Below, piece after piece: positions 1 to 6,707 of a DNA stretch of 11,487 nt; position 1 is the stretch's first letter, and each line of letters begins with the position of its first letter. The DNA lies in contig MHUS01000008.1 of the NCBI GenBank assembly GCA_001823505.1, positions 1 through 11,487 of the forward strand, given 5' to 3'. Source of the DNA: Candidatus Yonathbacteria bacterium RIFCSPHIGHO2_01_FULL_51_10. Its GTDB lineage: Bacteria > Patescibacteriota > Minisyncoccia > Phycocordibacterales > UBA1539_B. Under the pieces are notes generated by a model. The model searched no databases. It was not told the origin of the DNA and saw only the letters and a program-made list of their open reading frames with translations. Both the position numbers and the translations under genes were made by a program.

Positions 1-695
1 GTGAGATCATGAAGCTCGTACGTCATCATCGCAAGGAAACCGGAGGGGTTTATCCGTATGTGCATACTGATGCATGTCAGGCCACGCAATTCCTCGACAT
101 CAACGTTGGCCGTCTGGGGGTTGACCTCATGACGCTCAATGCTGCCAAGATCTATGGACCAAAGGGAATCGGTGCTCTTTTTGTGCGGCGTGGTGTTGCG
201 CTTGGGGCGCTTATTCCCGGCGAGCAGGAGCGGGGGCTTCGTGGCGGTACGGAGAATGGCGTGGGCATTGTCGGATTTGCTGAGGCGCTTGTCCGCGCAC
301 GCACCGGCGCAGACAAAGAATCCATACGCTTAACCAAGCTTACCGATCGGCTTGAGAACATGCTCCGCGCAAAGATATTGGGAGTTGTTATTAATCGTCA
401 CCCCACACTTCGCCTCCCGCATATCCTGCATTTCTCCGTTCCCGGATTCACGCATGATTTTCTTGCTCTGGCACTTGATGCGAAGGGGTTCGCTGTGTCC
501 ACGGGAAGTGCCTGCACAAGTGCTGACTCGTATGATTCGCGTGGTATACTTGCTCTGGGAAAAGAGGGGATTACGGGGGGAGTACGCGTATCGCTGGGGA
601 AGGGCACGACCGCGCGCGATATGGATGCATTTGTGAAAGCACTTCTTTCCATCATTGAGCGTAACGCACAATTTCAATTCAAATCGGATCTGTAG
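1..695 (+). CDS. Cysteine desulfurase (NifS/IscS family), C-terminal part, truncated by left edge
   Basis: A PLP-dependent class V aminotransferase-fold enzyme that takes sulfur from L-cysteine as an enzyme persulfide for Fe-S clusters or tRNA thiolation. The open frame continues to the left edge (GAG ATC precede the first ATG at 9), and the residues match the family interior, so that ATG is not the start and about 150 N-terminal residues are missing. Counting from the ATG at 9: H19-T-D-A-C-Q24 gives the PLP-ring aspartate (D21) and Q24; N44-AAK-IYGPKGIG gives the Schiff-base lysine K47; RGGTEN lies at 78-83; STGSACTS carries the catalytic cysteine C169. The C-terminal small domain (GGVRVSLGKGTT) is complete. 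No IscU/SufU scaffold follows; the SOD gene starts 28 bases downstream and may be co-transcribed. Whether it is IscS-like or SufS-like cannot be decided without the N-terminus. Confidence 0.93.
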   Translation, partial: EIMKLVRHHRKETGGVYPYVHTDACQATQFLDINVGRLGVDLMTLNAAKIYGPKGIGALFVRRGVALGALIPGEQERGLRGGTENGVGIVGFAEALVRARTGADKESIRLTKLTDRLENMLRAKILGVVINRHPTLRLPHILHFSVPGFTHDFLALALDAKGFAVSTGSACTSADSYDSRGILALGKEGITGGVRVSLGKGTTARDMDAFVKALLSIIERNAQFQFKSDL

Positions 696-723
696 AGATT
701 AGTAGTAGTTAATTTTAAATTAT

Positions 724-1302
724 ATGTACGAAGCAAAAAATTATGATCATTTGATCGGGACGAAGGGTTTTAGTGACGCGCTGCTTAAGAACCATTTCAC
801 GCTCTATCAAGGATACGTGACGAATACCAACAAAGTCACCGATCTCTTAAAGACCGTGTCGTCGGGAACACCCGAATACGCCGAGCTCAAGCGTCGCTTT
901 GGCTGGGAATACAACGGCATGCGGCTGCACGAACTCTACTTTGGGAATATGACGAAGGAGCAGAATCAGCCACCGGAGAAACCCTTGCTGTTTGATGAAA
1001 TAGAGAAGCAGTTTGGTTCACATGAAGCATGGGAGGCGGATTTCAAAGCAACGGGCGCAATGCGCGGCATTGGATGGGCGATGCTTGTAATGGATACCGA
1101 GAATGGCCGTCTCCATAATGTGTGGGTGAATGAGCACGATGCCGGACACCTCGCCGGAGCAAAACCGCTTCTCGTAATGGATGTGTTTGAGCACGCATTT
1201 ATGCTCGACTACGGCCTCAAGCGTGCGGATTACATCGCTGCTTTCTGGGATGCAATAGATTGGGATGTTGTCGATGGGCGCTTTGCTCTACGGCAAAAAT
1301 AA
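724..1302 (+). CDS. Fe/Mn-type superoxide dismutase, atypical clade
   Basis: Cytoplasmic enzyme converting superoxide to O2 and H2O2. It has 192 residues, normal for the family. Predicted metal ligands are H24 (in NHFTLYQGYV), H69 (in RLHELYF), D153 and H157 (in DVFEHAF). Two things are unusual. The first helix reads HFTLYQGYV instead of the HYGKHHQTYV form of E. coli SodB and is one residue shorter. The residue 15 before the ligand Asp, where MnSOD carries an outer-sphere Gln, is His138 (VNEHDAGH), as in archaeal SODs. The residue two before the Asp is Val151, unlike the Gly of classical MnSOD, so iron or cambialistic use is an inference. There is no clear Shine-Dalgarno site; the region before the ATG is very AT-rich. 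There is no signal peptide. Confidence 0.95.
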   Translation: MYEAKNYDHLIGTKGFSDALLKNHFTLYQGYVTNTNKVTDLLKTVSSGTPEYAELKRRFGWEYNGMRLHELYFGNMTKEQNQPPEKPLLFDEIEKQFGSHEAWEADFKATGAMRGIGWAMLVMDTENGRLHNVWVNEHDAGHLAGAKPLLVMDVFEHAFMLDYGLKRADYIAAFWDAIDWDVVDGRFALRQK

Positions 1303-1305
1303 CGC

Positions 1306-1334
1306 TTGCCCGGTGTTGACCGGAGAGGTACAAT
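1306..1334 (+). promoter_or_regulatory. Sigma70-type promoter of the HtrA-like gene
   Basis: TTGCCC (1306-1311), a 17-base spacer, then TACAAT (1329-1334). The -10 ends 7 bases before the ATG at 1342, so transcription would start at or within a base or two of the start codon. This also argues against the in-frame TTG at 1306 as a start, since it lies in the -35. Confidence 0.6.
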
Positions 1335-1341
1335 AGAGCAA

Positions 1342-2169
1342 ATGGAGCACCTCACCAAATCACAAGTTATTTTTCTCTCGGTTTTTCTGAGTTTTGTGAC
1401 GGCGCTTGCCGGAAGTGTGGTGACTACGGCGCTTCTTGCCAAGCAATCCTCTCAGGTATCGCCGATCATTCAGACGGTCAATCGTGTCATTGAACGCGTG
1501 ATCCCGGCCCCAACCCCTGAACCAAGCGTCATAAAGGAAGACACCACAACGCCGCAGGAGCAACCGAACGCCGAGGATATGATCGTGAGTGCGATCGAGC
1601 GTAACCTCAAAAGTTTTGCGGATGTGAATGTGAAAGACAGCGACGGCAATGTGAGCATACTTCGTGGAGTGGCGCTCACCCCAACGACGCTCGCCGTTCC
1701 CGCAGCAGTAGAAGATTCGCCAAGCGTCACGGTTACCTACGGTGGGTTCTCTTACTCAGCAAAAGTTTCTACGGCGACTTCTACGAAAGATACGCCTTTT
1801 GCCATCGTCATGGTAGGTGATCCGCTTAGATCCGCGACCAGCACTGCTTCAACGACCCCGCCCGTTCCGCCAATCCACCTTACTCCTGTGATCTTCACAA
1901 AGAGCGGATCACTTAAGGTGGGACAGGCGTTGATCGTCTTGGGCGGGGAGAACGGAGGCACTGCGGACTACGGGATCATTTCAGCGTTGATTGAAAAAAA
2001 GGTTGGGGAAATTACGTTTCAGCGCATTAAGGCAAGCATTCCATTTACAGTGAACGACGCAGGGAAACTGGTCATATCTCCCGTAGGAGACGTCATGGGG
2101 ATCGTTGCAAATGAGGAAGGGGGGATCCTGGCGGTCCCCGCAGATGAGATCCAGGCCATGATGAAGTAA
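1342..2169 (+). CDS. Membrane-anchored HtrA-like protein with degenerate trypsin-like domain
   Basis: 275 residues from the ATG at 1342, chosen because the hydrophobic anchor starts at once and a promoter ends 7 bases upstream. Residues 8-33 form one uncleaved signal-anchor helix. Residues 34-75 are a Pro/Thr/Glu-rich linker with PAPTPEP. The rest follows the order of an HtrA/DegP protease core: a first barrel with GVALTPTTLAVPAAV (109-123), a Thr/Ser/Pro-rich loop (163-178), then LKVGQALIVLGG (191-202) and YGIISALIE (210-218), matching the family pattern LxVGxxVxAIGxP...GIIS. The catalytic His position (normally in NAHVV) is Ala, and the GNSGGPL serine block reads VNDAGKL (237-243), placing D239 where Ser should be. 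D150 may match the Asp. There is no PDZ domain. I infer an inactive, extracytoplasmic binding or scaffolding role; similarity to HtrA was judged by eye. clpB follows on the same strand. Confidence 0.7.
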   Translation: MEHLTKSQVIFLSVFLSFVTALAGSVVTTALLAKQSSQVSPIIQTVNRVIERVIPAPTPEPSVIKEDTTTPQEQPNAEDMIVSAIERNLKSFADVNVKDSDGNVSILRGVALTPTTLAVPAAVEDSPSVTVTYGGFSYSAKVSTATSTKDTPFAIVMVGDPLRSATSTASTTPPVPPIHLTPVIFTKSGSLKVGQALIVLGGENGGTADYGIISALIEKKVGEITFQRIKASIPFTVNDAGKLVISPVGDVMGIVANEEGGILAVPADEIQAMMK

Positions 2170-2181
2170 AGAAAAATGGGA

Positions 2182-2209
2182 TTGACTTCTAAAAATTATA
2201 TTGTAGGAT
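2182..2209 (+). promoter_or_regulatory. Candidate promoter of the ClpB-like gene
   Basis: TTGACT (2182-2187), a 16-base spacer, then TAGGAT (2204-2209). The predicted leader is about 40 bases and holds a small hairpin, CGAGG (2221-2225) with CCTCG (2233-2237). I found no CIRCE (HrcA) operator and no Shine-Dalgarno site before the ATG at 2256. Confidence 0.5.
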
Positions 2210-2255
2210 AAGGGCAGCACCGAGGATTTTGGCCTCGAAGTAACATACACTTTTT

Positions 2256-4949
2256 ATGCCACCACTAAGCAATTTCACTTCCAAGGCGCGTGAAGCGATC
2301 CGCAAAGCGCACGAGCTTGCCATAGAACGGGGACAGAACCACGTGAACCCTGTGCACCTTCTTGCTGCCCTTCTCTTGCAGGATGAAAGTGTGGTTGTTT
2401 CTATTCTCGACAAACTTGAAGTTGATACCATCGCTCTCACTGACGCGGTCGCTGAAGCGATCGAATCTCCCGCGGAGCAGAACGTGCTCTCGCCTTCTTA
2501 TCAAATTTATCTTACCCAAGAACTGGGGCAGGTTCTTGAGGGGAGCGCACGAGTGGCCGCGCAACTCAAAGATGAATTTATTTCAACCGAGCATCTTTTC
2601 TTGGCGGCCATGGATACGCCGAGCCAGGCGCACGAGGTGCTTGCTCGTTTTCGTATCGATCGCGCCAGTGTCATGCGAGTACTCCAAGAGCTCCGCAGCG
2701 GCAATGTGACCGATGTCAATACTCCTAAGAAGCCGCGTGCCATCGCGAAGTACACGCGCAGTCTAACCAAGCTTGCCATGCAGGACAAGCTCGATCCGGT
2801 CATCGGCCGCGACAATGAGATCGCACGCATCATGCAGATCCTCTCACGACGCACCAAGAACAACCCGATCTTGATCGGTGAAGCGGGTGTAGGGAAGACC
2901 GCAGTCGTCGAAGGACTCGCGGTGCGCATGGCAAAGGGCGATGTGCCAGAGTCTCTGAAAGACAAGGAGCTCGTTTCACTTGATCTTGGCGCGCTCATTG
3001 CCGGGACCAAGTATCGCGGTGAATTTGAGGACCGGCTCAAGAAGATCATGAAAGAGATCGAGCAGTCCGACGGCCGCATCATTCTTTTTATCGACGAGAT
3101 CCACACGATCGTCGGTGCAGGCAGCGCTGAGGGGTCAATGGATGCGTCCAACATGCTTAAGCCCGCGCTGTCGCGCGGGGAGCTTCGCGCGATCGGTGCG
3201 ACGACGCTCAAAGAATATCAGCGCCACATCGAAAAGGACCCCGCGCTTACGCGCCGATTCCAGCCGGTGCATGTTGCGGAGCCGTCGGTTGAAGATGCCG
3301 TTGCCATTTTGCGCGGTCTTAAAGAGCGCTACGAGCTCTATCACGGCATTCGGATCACGGATGATGCGATCATCGCTGCAGTCAATTTTTCCAGTCGCTA
3401 CATCACTGACCGTTTTCTTCCCGATAAAGCGGTTGACCTGATCGATGAAAGCTCTTCCGCGTTGCGTATTTCACTTGAGAACAAGCCGCCGGTGCTTGAA
3501 GAAGCGCATCGCAAGATCATGCGGCTTCAGATCGAGAAAGAAGCTCTCAAGAAAGAGGCCGAGGAGGAGGGTGACGCCGGTAAGCACGCGCGAGCACGCA
3601 CCAAGAAGATTGACCGTGAGATCGCCGACTTCAAAGAGCGCACAAAAGAGATCGAGCTGAAATGGAAGAACGAGAAAGAGATTCTCGTGGACATTCGCGA
3701 CATCAAAAAGAAACTGGAAGGGTTGCGCCTTGAGGCTGAGGCGGCCGAGGCGCGCGCCGACCTTTCTTTGGCTGCCGAGATCCGTTACGGCAAGATCCCA
3801 GCACTCAAAAAAGATTTTGAACAAAAAACTGCTCGACTCAAGAAGCTCCAAAAATCCCGCCGCATCCTCAAAGAGGAGATCACCGAGCAAGACATCGCCG
3901 ACGTGGTGTCGCGTTGGACGGGAGTGCCCGTGAACAAGATGCTTGAAGAGGAAGCGGAGAAGCTTTCGCGCATTGAGACTGAGCTTTCCGCGCGTGTGGT
4001 GGGGCAGAAGGATGCGATCCAGAAAGTCGCTGATGCGGTCAAACGCTCCCGCGCGGGCATCGCCGACCCCAACCGCCCGATCGGCTCGTTCATTTTCCTC
4101 GGGCCGACCGGTGTGGGGAAAACGGAGCTCTCCAAAGCACTCGCGTCTTTCATGTTCAACGACGACAAGGCGCTCATTCGCGTCGACATGTCGGAATACA
4201 TGGAGAAGCATTCCGTATCAAAGATCATCGGCTCGCCACCGGGGTATGTGGGGCATGAAGAGAGCGGCAACCTCACCGAGACGATCCGCCATCGGCCGTA
4301 CTCCGTCGTGCTCTTCGACGAGATCGAGAAAGCGCACCCGGAAGTATTCAATATCCTGCTTCAGGTGCTTGATAATGGAGAGCTTACCGATTCAAAGGGA
4401 CGTAAGGTCAACTTCAAAAACACGATCATCATTATGACGTCGAACCTTGGTGCACAATATATCGACAAAATGCAGTCGATCGGCTTCAGTCTTGGCGATG
4501 TTGTGGCGGATTATAACGAAGCAAAGGGCAAGGTCATGGAGGCACTCAAAGAATCCTTCCGCCCTGAGTTCCTCAACCGCATCGATGAGATCGTCATGTT
4601 TGACGTACTCTCCCCTGAAGCGATCCACGACATCGTAAAGATCCAGATCAAGGCGGTGCAAGACCGGCTCTTTGAGAAAGAGATCACTCTTCATGTCACT
4701 GATGACGTGGTCACCTACATGGCAAAGGAAGGCTACGATCCGCACTACGGCGCACGCCCGCTCAAGCGATTGATCCAGACCAAGATCTTGACTCAGGTGG
4801 CTTCCCTCATGATCTCTCGCGGCGTGCTCTCCGGTGGGGTGGTCATGGTGGAGATGAAGAATGGTGATGTGGCGATTTCTGTGGAAAAAATATCAAGAGG
4901 GAAGGTGGCAGGGAAGAAAGGGGAGCGGAAGGCTGCACTGACGCGGTAA
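2256..4949 (+). CDS. clpB: ClpB-type AAA+ protein disaggregase with an IGF (ClpP-binding-like) loop
   Basis: 897 residues; a hexameric AAA+ unfoldase acting on aggregated or misfolded proteins in the cytoplasm. Order: double Clp-N domain (about 5-145); AAA1 with Walker A GEAGVGKT (208-215), pore loop KYRG (252-255), Walker B ILFIDE (276-281), RRF arginine finger (333-335); a long charged coiled-coil M domain (about 410-540) ending in the ClpB-like YGKIP (511-515); AAA2 with Walker A GPTGVGKT (616-623), pore loop GYVG (663-666), Walker B VVLFDE (684-689), sensor-2 GARP (832-835). The M-domain length and sequence point to ClpB. However, between the TSNLG strand and the FRPEFLNRIDE helix there is a ClpC/ClpX-like insertion with IGF at 742-744, the kind of tripeptide that docks ClpP. 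The C-terminal tail (about 880-897) is basic. An alternative label is ClpC-family Clp ATPase subunit. Confidence 0.95.
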   Translation: MPPLSNFTSKAREAIRKAHELAIERGQNHVNPVHLLAALLLQDESVVVSILDKLEVDTIALTDAVAEAIESPAEQNVLSPSYQIYLTQELGQVLEGSARVAAQLKDEFISTEHLFLAAMDTPSQAHEVLARFRIDRASVMRVLQELRSGNVTDVNTPKKPRAIAKYTRSLTKLAMQDKLDPVIGRDNEIARIMQILSRRTKNNPILIGEAGVGKTAVVEGLAVRMAKGDVPESLKDKELVSLDLGALIAGTKYRGEFEDRLKKIMKEIEQSDGRIILFIDEIHTIVGAGSAEGSMDASNMLKPALSRGELRAIGATTLKEYQRHIEKDPALTRRFQPVHVAEPSVEDAVAILRGLKERYELYHGIRITDDAIIAAVNFSSRYITDRFLPDKAVDLIDESSSALRISLENKPPVLEEAHRKIMRLQIEKEALKKEAEEEGDAGKHARARTKKIDREIADFKERTKEIELKWKNEKEILVDIRDIKKKLEGLRLEAEAAEARADLSLAAEIRYGKIPALKKDFEQKTARLKKLQKSRRILKEEITEQDIADVVSRWTGVPVNKMLEEEAEKLSRIETELSARVVGQKDAIQKVADAVKRSRAGIADPNRPIGSFIFLGPTGVGKTELSKALASFMFNDDKALIRVDMSEYMEKHSVSKIIGSPPGYVGHEESGNLTETIRHRPYSVVLFDEIEKAHPEVFNILLQVLDNGELTDSKGRKVNFKNTIIIMTSNLGAQYIDKMQSIGFSLGDVVADYNEAKGKVMEALKESFRPEFLNRIDEIVMFDVLSPEAIHDIVKIQIKAVQDRLFEKEITLHVTDDVVTYMAKEGYDPHYGARPLKRLIQTKILTQVASLMISRGVLSGGVVMVEMKNGDVAISVEKISRGKVAGKKGERKAALTR

Positions 4950-4950
4950 T

Positions 4951-4978
4951 TTGTCGCACACATTTTTTGTGCTATAGT
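4951..4978 (+). promoter_or_regulatory. Promoter of tRNA-Tyr
   Basis: TTGTCG (4951-4956), a 16-base spacer, and TATAGT (4973-4978) preceded by TGC, giving an extended -10. The spacer holds a short dyad, GCACA (4956-4960) and TGTGC (4968-4972), which could be an operator-like site or chance. The predicted start is about 20 bases upstream of the mature tRNA. Confidence 0.6.
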
Positions 4979-5006
4979 TTCCCCACGGTCGCAGAGGGCG
5001 ACTTTT

Positions 5007-5090
5007 GCGTCGGTGGCGGAGTGGTCAATCGCACTTGACTGTAAATCAAGCGGCTTTATGCCTACGAAGGTTCGAATCCTTCCCGGCGCA
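5007..5090 (+). tRNA. tRNA-Tyr (anticodon GTA)
   Basis: Type II tRNA. The acceptor GCGTCGG (5007-5013) pairs with CCGGCGC (5083-5089) with one T-G wobble; the discriminator is A5090. The anticodon stem is CTTGA/TCAAG with loop CTGTAAA, anticodon GTA at 5041-5043. There is a long variable arm (stem GGC/GCC) and a T arm GAAGG/CCTTC around TTCGAAT. The 3' CCA is not encoded. A36-A37-A38 is the MiaA recognition signature. Confidence 0.97.
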
Positions 5091-5102
5091 CAGATGAAAA
5101 AC

Positions 5103-5129
5103 AAAAGGCCCCCCTCATGGAGGCCTTTT
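5103..5129 (+). terminator. Hairpin terminator after tRNA-Tyr
   Basis: AAAAGGCC (5103-5110) pairs perfectly with GGCCTTTT (5122-5129), so the A-tract and T-tract form the base of the stem, typical of a bidirectional intrinsic terminator. It ends 6 bases before the -10 of alanine racemase and separates the two transcripts. Confidence 0.65.
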
Positions 5130-5132
5130 GCA

Positions 5133-5141
5133 TGCTATACT
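5133..5141 (+). promoter_or_regulatory. Extended -10 promoter of alanine racemase
   Basis: TGCTATACT: an extended -10 with no convincing -35. The hexamer ends 9 bases before the ATG at 5151, predicting a 0-4 base leader. Confidence 0.55.
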
Positions 5142-5150
5142 CTCGCCAAC

Positions 5151-6302
5151 ATGAGTAGCTCAAAAAGCAAACTCCAAACCCTCGGCCTCCGCACGTGGAT
5201 CGAGATCGATCGTAAGGCGATTGCACATAATTTCAAAACATTTCGGAAGCTTGTCCCGAAAGAAACAAAACTGCTTGCCGTGGTGAAATCAAATGCGTAC
5301 GGGCATAACCTTACCGAATTCGCTGAAGAAGCCGCACGTCTTGGCGCCGACATGCTCGGGGTTGATTCCCTTGTGGAGGCGCTGGCACTGCGGAAGGCGC
5401 ATATCACGACGCCCATTCTTGTGCTCGGGTACACACTTCCGGAACTCTACCCAGAAGCCCATGCACGTAATGTTGCCATCACGGTATCATCGTGGGAGGC
5501 GCTTAGGGGGGCTGCTCGCGCAGGTGCGCGTCAGCCGCTCACCATCCACCTGAAGGTAGACACCGGTATGCACCGGCAGGGGTTTCTTCTCGGTGATCTG
5601 CCGAAGATCGTCGCGTTCTTGGAGCGCAACCGCGCAAAGGTGCACCTGGGCGGTCTCTACACACACTTCGCGGGCGCAAAGGACCCGGATGACCGAGCGT
5701 ATACCATAGAGCAGCTCCAAGAATTTTTTATGTGGCGGGACGCTCTGGTGAAGGCAGGATTTTCACCCATCGTCCACGCAGGCGCTACGGCGGGAATGCT
5801 CCTGTATCCTGAAGCACATTTTGATATGGTGCGGGTGGGGATCGGCATGTATGGCGTCTGGCCATCGGACGCGGCGAAGAAAAAACTTCACAAGGCACTT
5901 ATCTTCACCCCGGTGCTTTCATGGAAGGCCATGGTGAGCGAAGTAAAAAAAATTCCGAAGGGAAGCTCTGTGGGGTATGACCGCACTCATCGCGTGAAGC
6001 GGGACACCATACTAGCGGTGTGTCCCGTGGGGTATTGGCACGGGTATCCGCGGGCGCTTTCGAGTAAGGGCAGCGTGTTGCTTCGCGGCAAACGCGCGCC
6101 AGTGCTCGGTCGTGTGTCCATGGACATGATCGTCGTTGACGTGACGGGCATCGTGGGCGTGCGGGTGGGGGATGAGGTGACGCTCATCGGCACAAATGGT
6201 CGGGAGTACATTTCGGCAGACGGGGTCGCCAAGGCAGCCGGCACGAGTGCGTATGAGCTTTTGACCCGGCTCAACCCCCTTATTCGACGAATCTATCAAT
6301 AG
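5151..6302 (+). CDS. alr: Alanine racemase
   Basis: 383 residues, full length. PLP-dependent interconversion of L- and D-alanine in the cytoplasm, supplying D-Ala to the D-Ala--D-Ala ligase encoded about 4 kb downstream. The PLP lysine is K46 in AVVKSNAYGH; the second catalytic base is Y276 in SSVGYDR; K135 in HLKVDTGM is the position often carbamylated; R142 in HRQGF, the H208-AGATAG segment and VSMDM (322-326) also match the family. The N-terminal TIM barrel runs to about 245 and the C-terminal beta domain follows. The frame is open upstream to 5013, but that stretch lies in tRNA-Tyr and the terminator; a -10 box just before 5151 and the family's usual N-terminus (RTWIEIDRKAI) support the ATG at 5151. 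No Shine-Dalgarno site is visible. A hairpin follows the stop. Confidence 0.96.
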   Translation: MSSSKSKLQTLGLRTWIEIDRKAIAHNFKTFRKLVPKETKLLAVVKSNAYGHNLTEFAEEAARLGADMLGVDSLVEALALRKAHITTPILVLGYTLPELYPEAHARNVAITVSSWEALRGAARAGARQPLTIHLKVDTGMHRQGFLLGDLPKIVAFLERNRAKVHLGGLYTHFAGAKDPDDRAYTIEQLQEFFMWRDALVKAGFSPIVHAGATAGMLLYPEAHFDMVRVGIGMYGVWPSDAAKKKLHKALIFTPVLSWKAMVSEVKKIPKGSSVGYDRTHRVKRDTILAVCPVGYWHGYPRALSSKGSVLLRGKRAPVLGRVSMDMIVVDVTGIVGVRVGDEVTLIGTNGREYISADGVAKAAGTSAYELLTRLNPLIRRIYQ

Positions 6303-6307
6303 GACGC

Positions 6308-6354
6308 CGGGGTTGCCCCGTAGTGAAAAGCGGCATTACGCCACTTTTTACTAC
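6308..6354 (+). terminator. Tandem hairpins after alanine racemase
   Basis: A small hairpin CGGGG-TTG-CCCCG (6308-6320) is followed by, and shares one base with, a long one: left arm 6320-6334, loop ATTAC, right arm 6340-6354. The long stem has 15 positions with one C-A mismatch and one G-T wobble. Its inner part (GAAAAGCGGC, then GCC-A-CTTTTT) has terminator form in both directions. It ends five bases before the -35 of the bL33 gene. Confidence 0.6.
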
Positions 6355-6358
6355 AGGG

Positions 6359-6387
6359 TTGCACATATCGTTCCTTTATAGTATTCT
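6359..6387 (+). promoter_or_regulatory. Promoter of the bL33 gene
   Basis: TTGCAC (6359-6364), a 17-base spacer, then TATTCT (6382-6387). The predicted start near 6394 leaves a leader of about 20 bases without a clear Shine-Dalgarno site. Confidence 0.55.
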
Positions 6388-6413
6388 ACGGGAACTTACT
6401 TTAAGAAATATAC

Positions 6414-6572
6414 ATGTCACAAGATCGCCTTATAAAACTCGCCTGCACCAAGTGTAAGCGTATCAACTACTGGAGCAGCAAGAACAAGAAACTTGTTACC
6501 CGTAAGATTGATCTCAAAAAGTACTGCAAGTGGTGCAAGAAGCAGACTCCGCACAAGGAGGCAAAGAAGTAA
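6414..6572 (+). CDS. rpmG: 50S ribosomal protein bL33
   Basis: 52 residues from ATG 6414 to TAA 6570-6572. Large-subunit ribosomal protein near the E site. The zinc-ribbon form is evident: C11-TK-C14 and C38-KW-C41, with a basic body and the typical RINYW and KLVTRKIDLKKYC segments; the length is normal for the family (about 50). It is a single-gene unit with its own promoter and a strong intrinsic terminator. Confidence 0.95.
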   Translation: MSQDRLIKLACTKCKRINYWSSKNKKLVTRKIDLKKYCKWCKKQTPHKEAKK

Positions 6573-6603
6573 AAGGGATCCGGCTCAAGGCCGGTTTTCT
6601 TTT
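6571..6603 (+). terminator. Intrinsic terminator of rpmG
   Basis: CCGGC (6580-6584), loop TCAAG, GCCGG (6590-6594), then TTTTCTTTT (6595-6603). AAAA at 6571-6574 can pair with part of the T-tract. Confidence 0.85.
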
Positions 6604-6623
6604 GGCCTGTATTTGTAGTATAT

Positions 6624-6651
6624 TTGGACAGTGCTTGGGCCTGTATAAAAT
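6624..6651 (+). promoter_or_regulatory. Candidate promoter of tRNA-Trp
   Basis: TTGGAC (6624-6629), a 16-base spacer, then TAAAAT (6646-6651). The -10 lies in the loop region of the hairpin 6637-6661. The precursor leader would be about 50 bases. Confidence 0.4.
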
Positions 6652-6661
6652 ATATAGGCCC
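6637..6661. repeat. 11-bp inverted repeat upstream of tRNA-Trp
   Basis: GGGCCTGTATA (6637-6647), loop AAA, TATATAGGCCC (6651-6661): ten Watson-Crick pairs and one G-T. The left arm resembles the first bases of tRNA-Trp (GGGCCTATAG at 6708), and the right arm is the reverse complement of GGGCCTATATA. There is no T-tract, so it is not a standard terminator. Confidence 0.6.
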
Positions 6662-6707
6662 GGCACTCGAAGGAAAAGTAAGTAAACTTTCTTTTCGCCT
6701 CTCGTTT

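Noticed and set aside
1306..1341. TTG at 1306 as start of the HtrA-like gene
   Set aside because: It overlaps the -35 of a good promoter, and the ATG at 1342 starts just before the membrane anchor.
2170..2255. CIRCE/HrcA operator before clpB
   Set aside because: No TTAGCACTC...GAGTGCTAA dyad is present.
2507..4351. Long minus-strand ORFs of 234, 246 and 188 residues opposite clpB
   Set aside because: Shadows of a strongly coding frame with clear AAA+ motifs; their sequences are compositionally odd and show no domain.
4793..5104. Minus-strand ORF of 103 residues across tRNA-Tyr
   Set aside because: Antisense of tRNA-Tyr and the clpB 3' end; its RIRTFVGIKPLDLQSS stretch is a typical tRNA antisense artefact.
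5013..5150. N-terminal extension of alanine racemase reading through tRNA-Tyr (MAEWSIALDCKSSG...)
   Set aside because: This is the translated tRNA-Tyr gene, a well-known artefact, and a terminator and the promoter lie between it and the real start at 5151.
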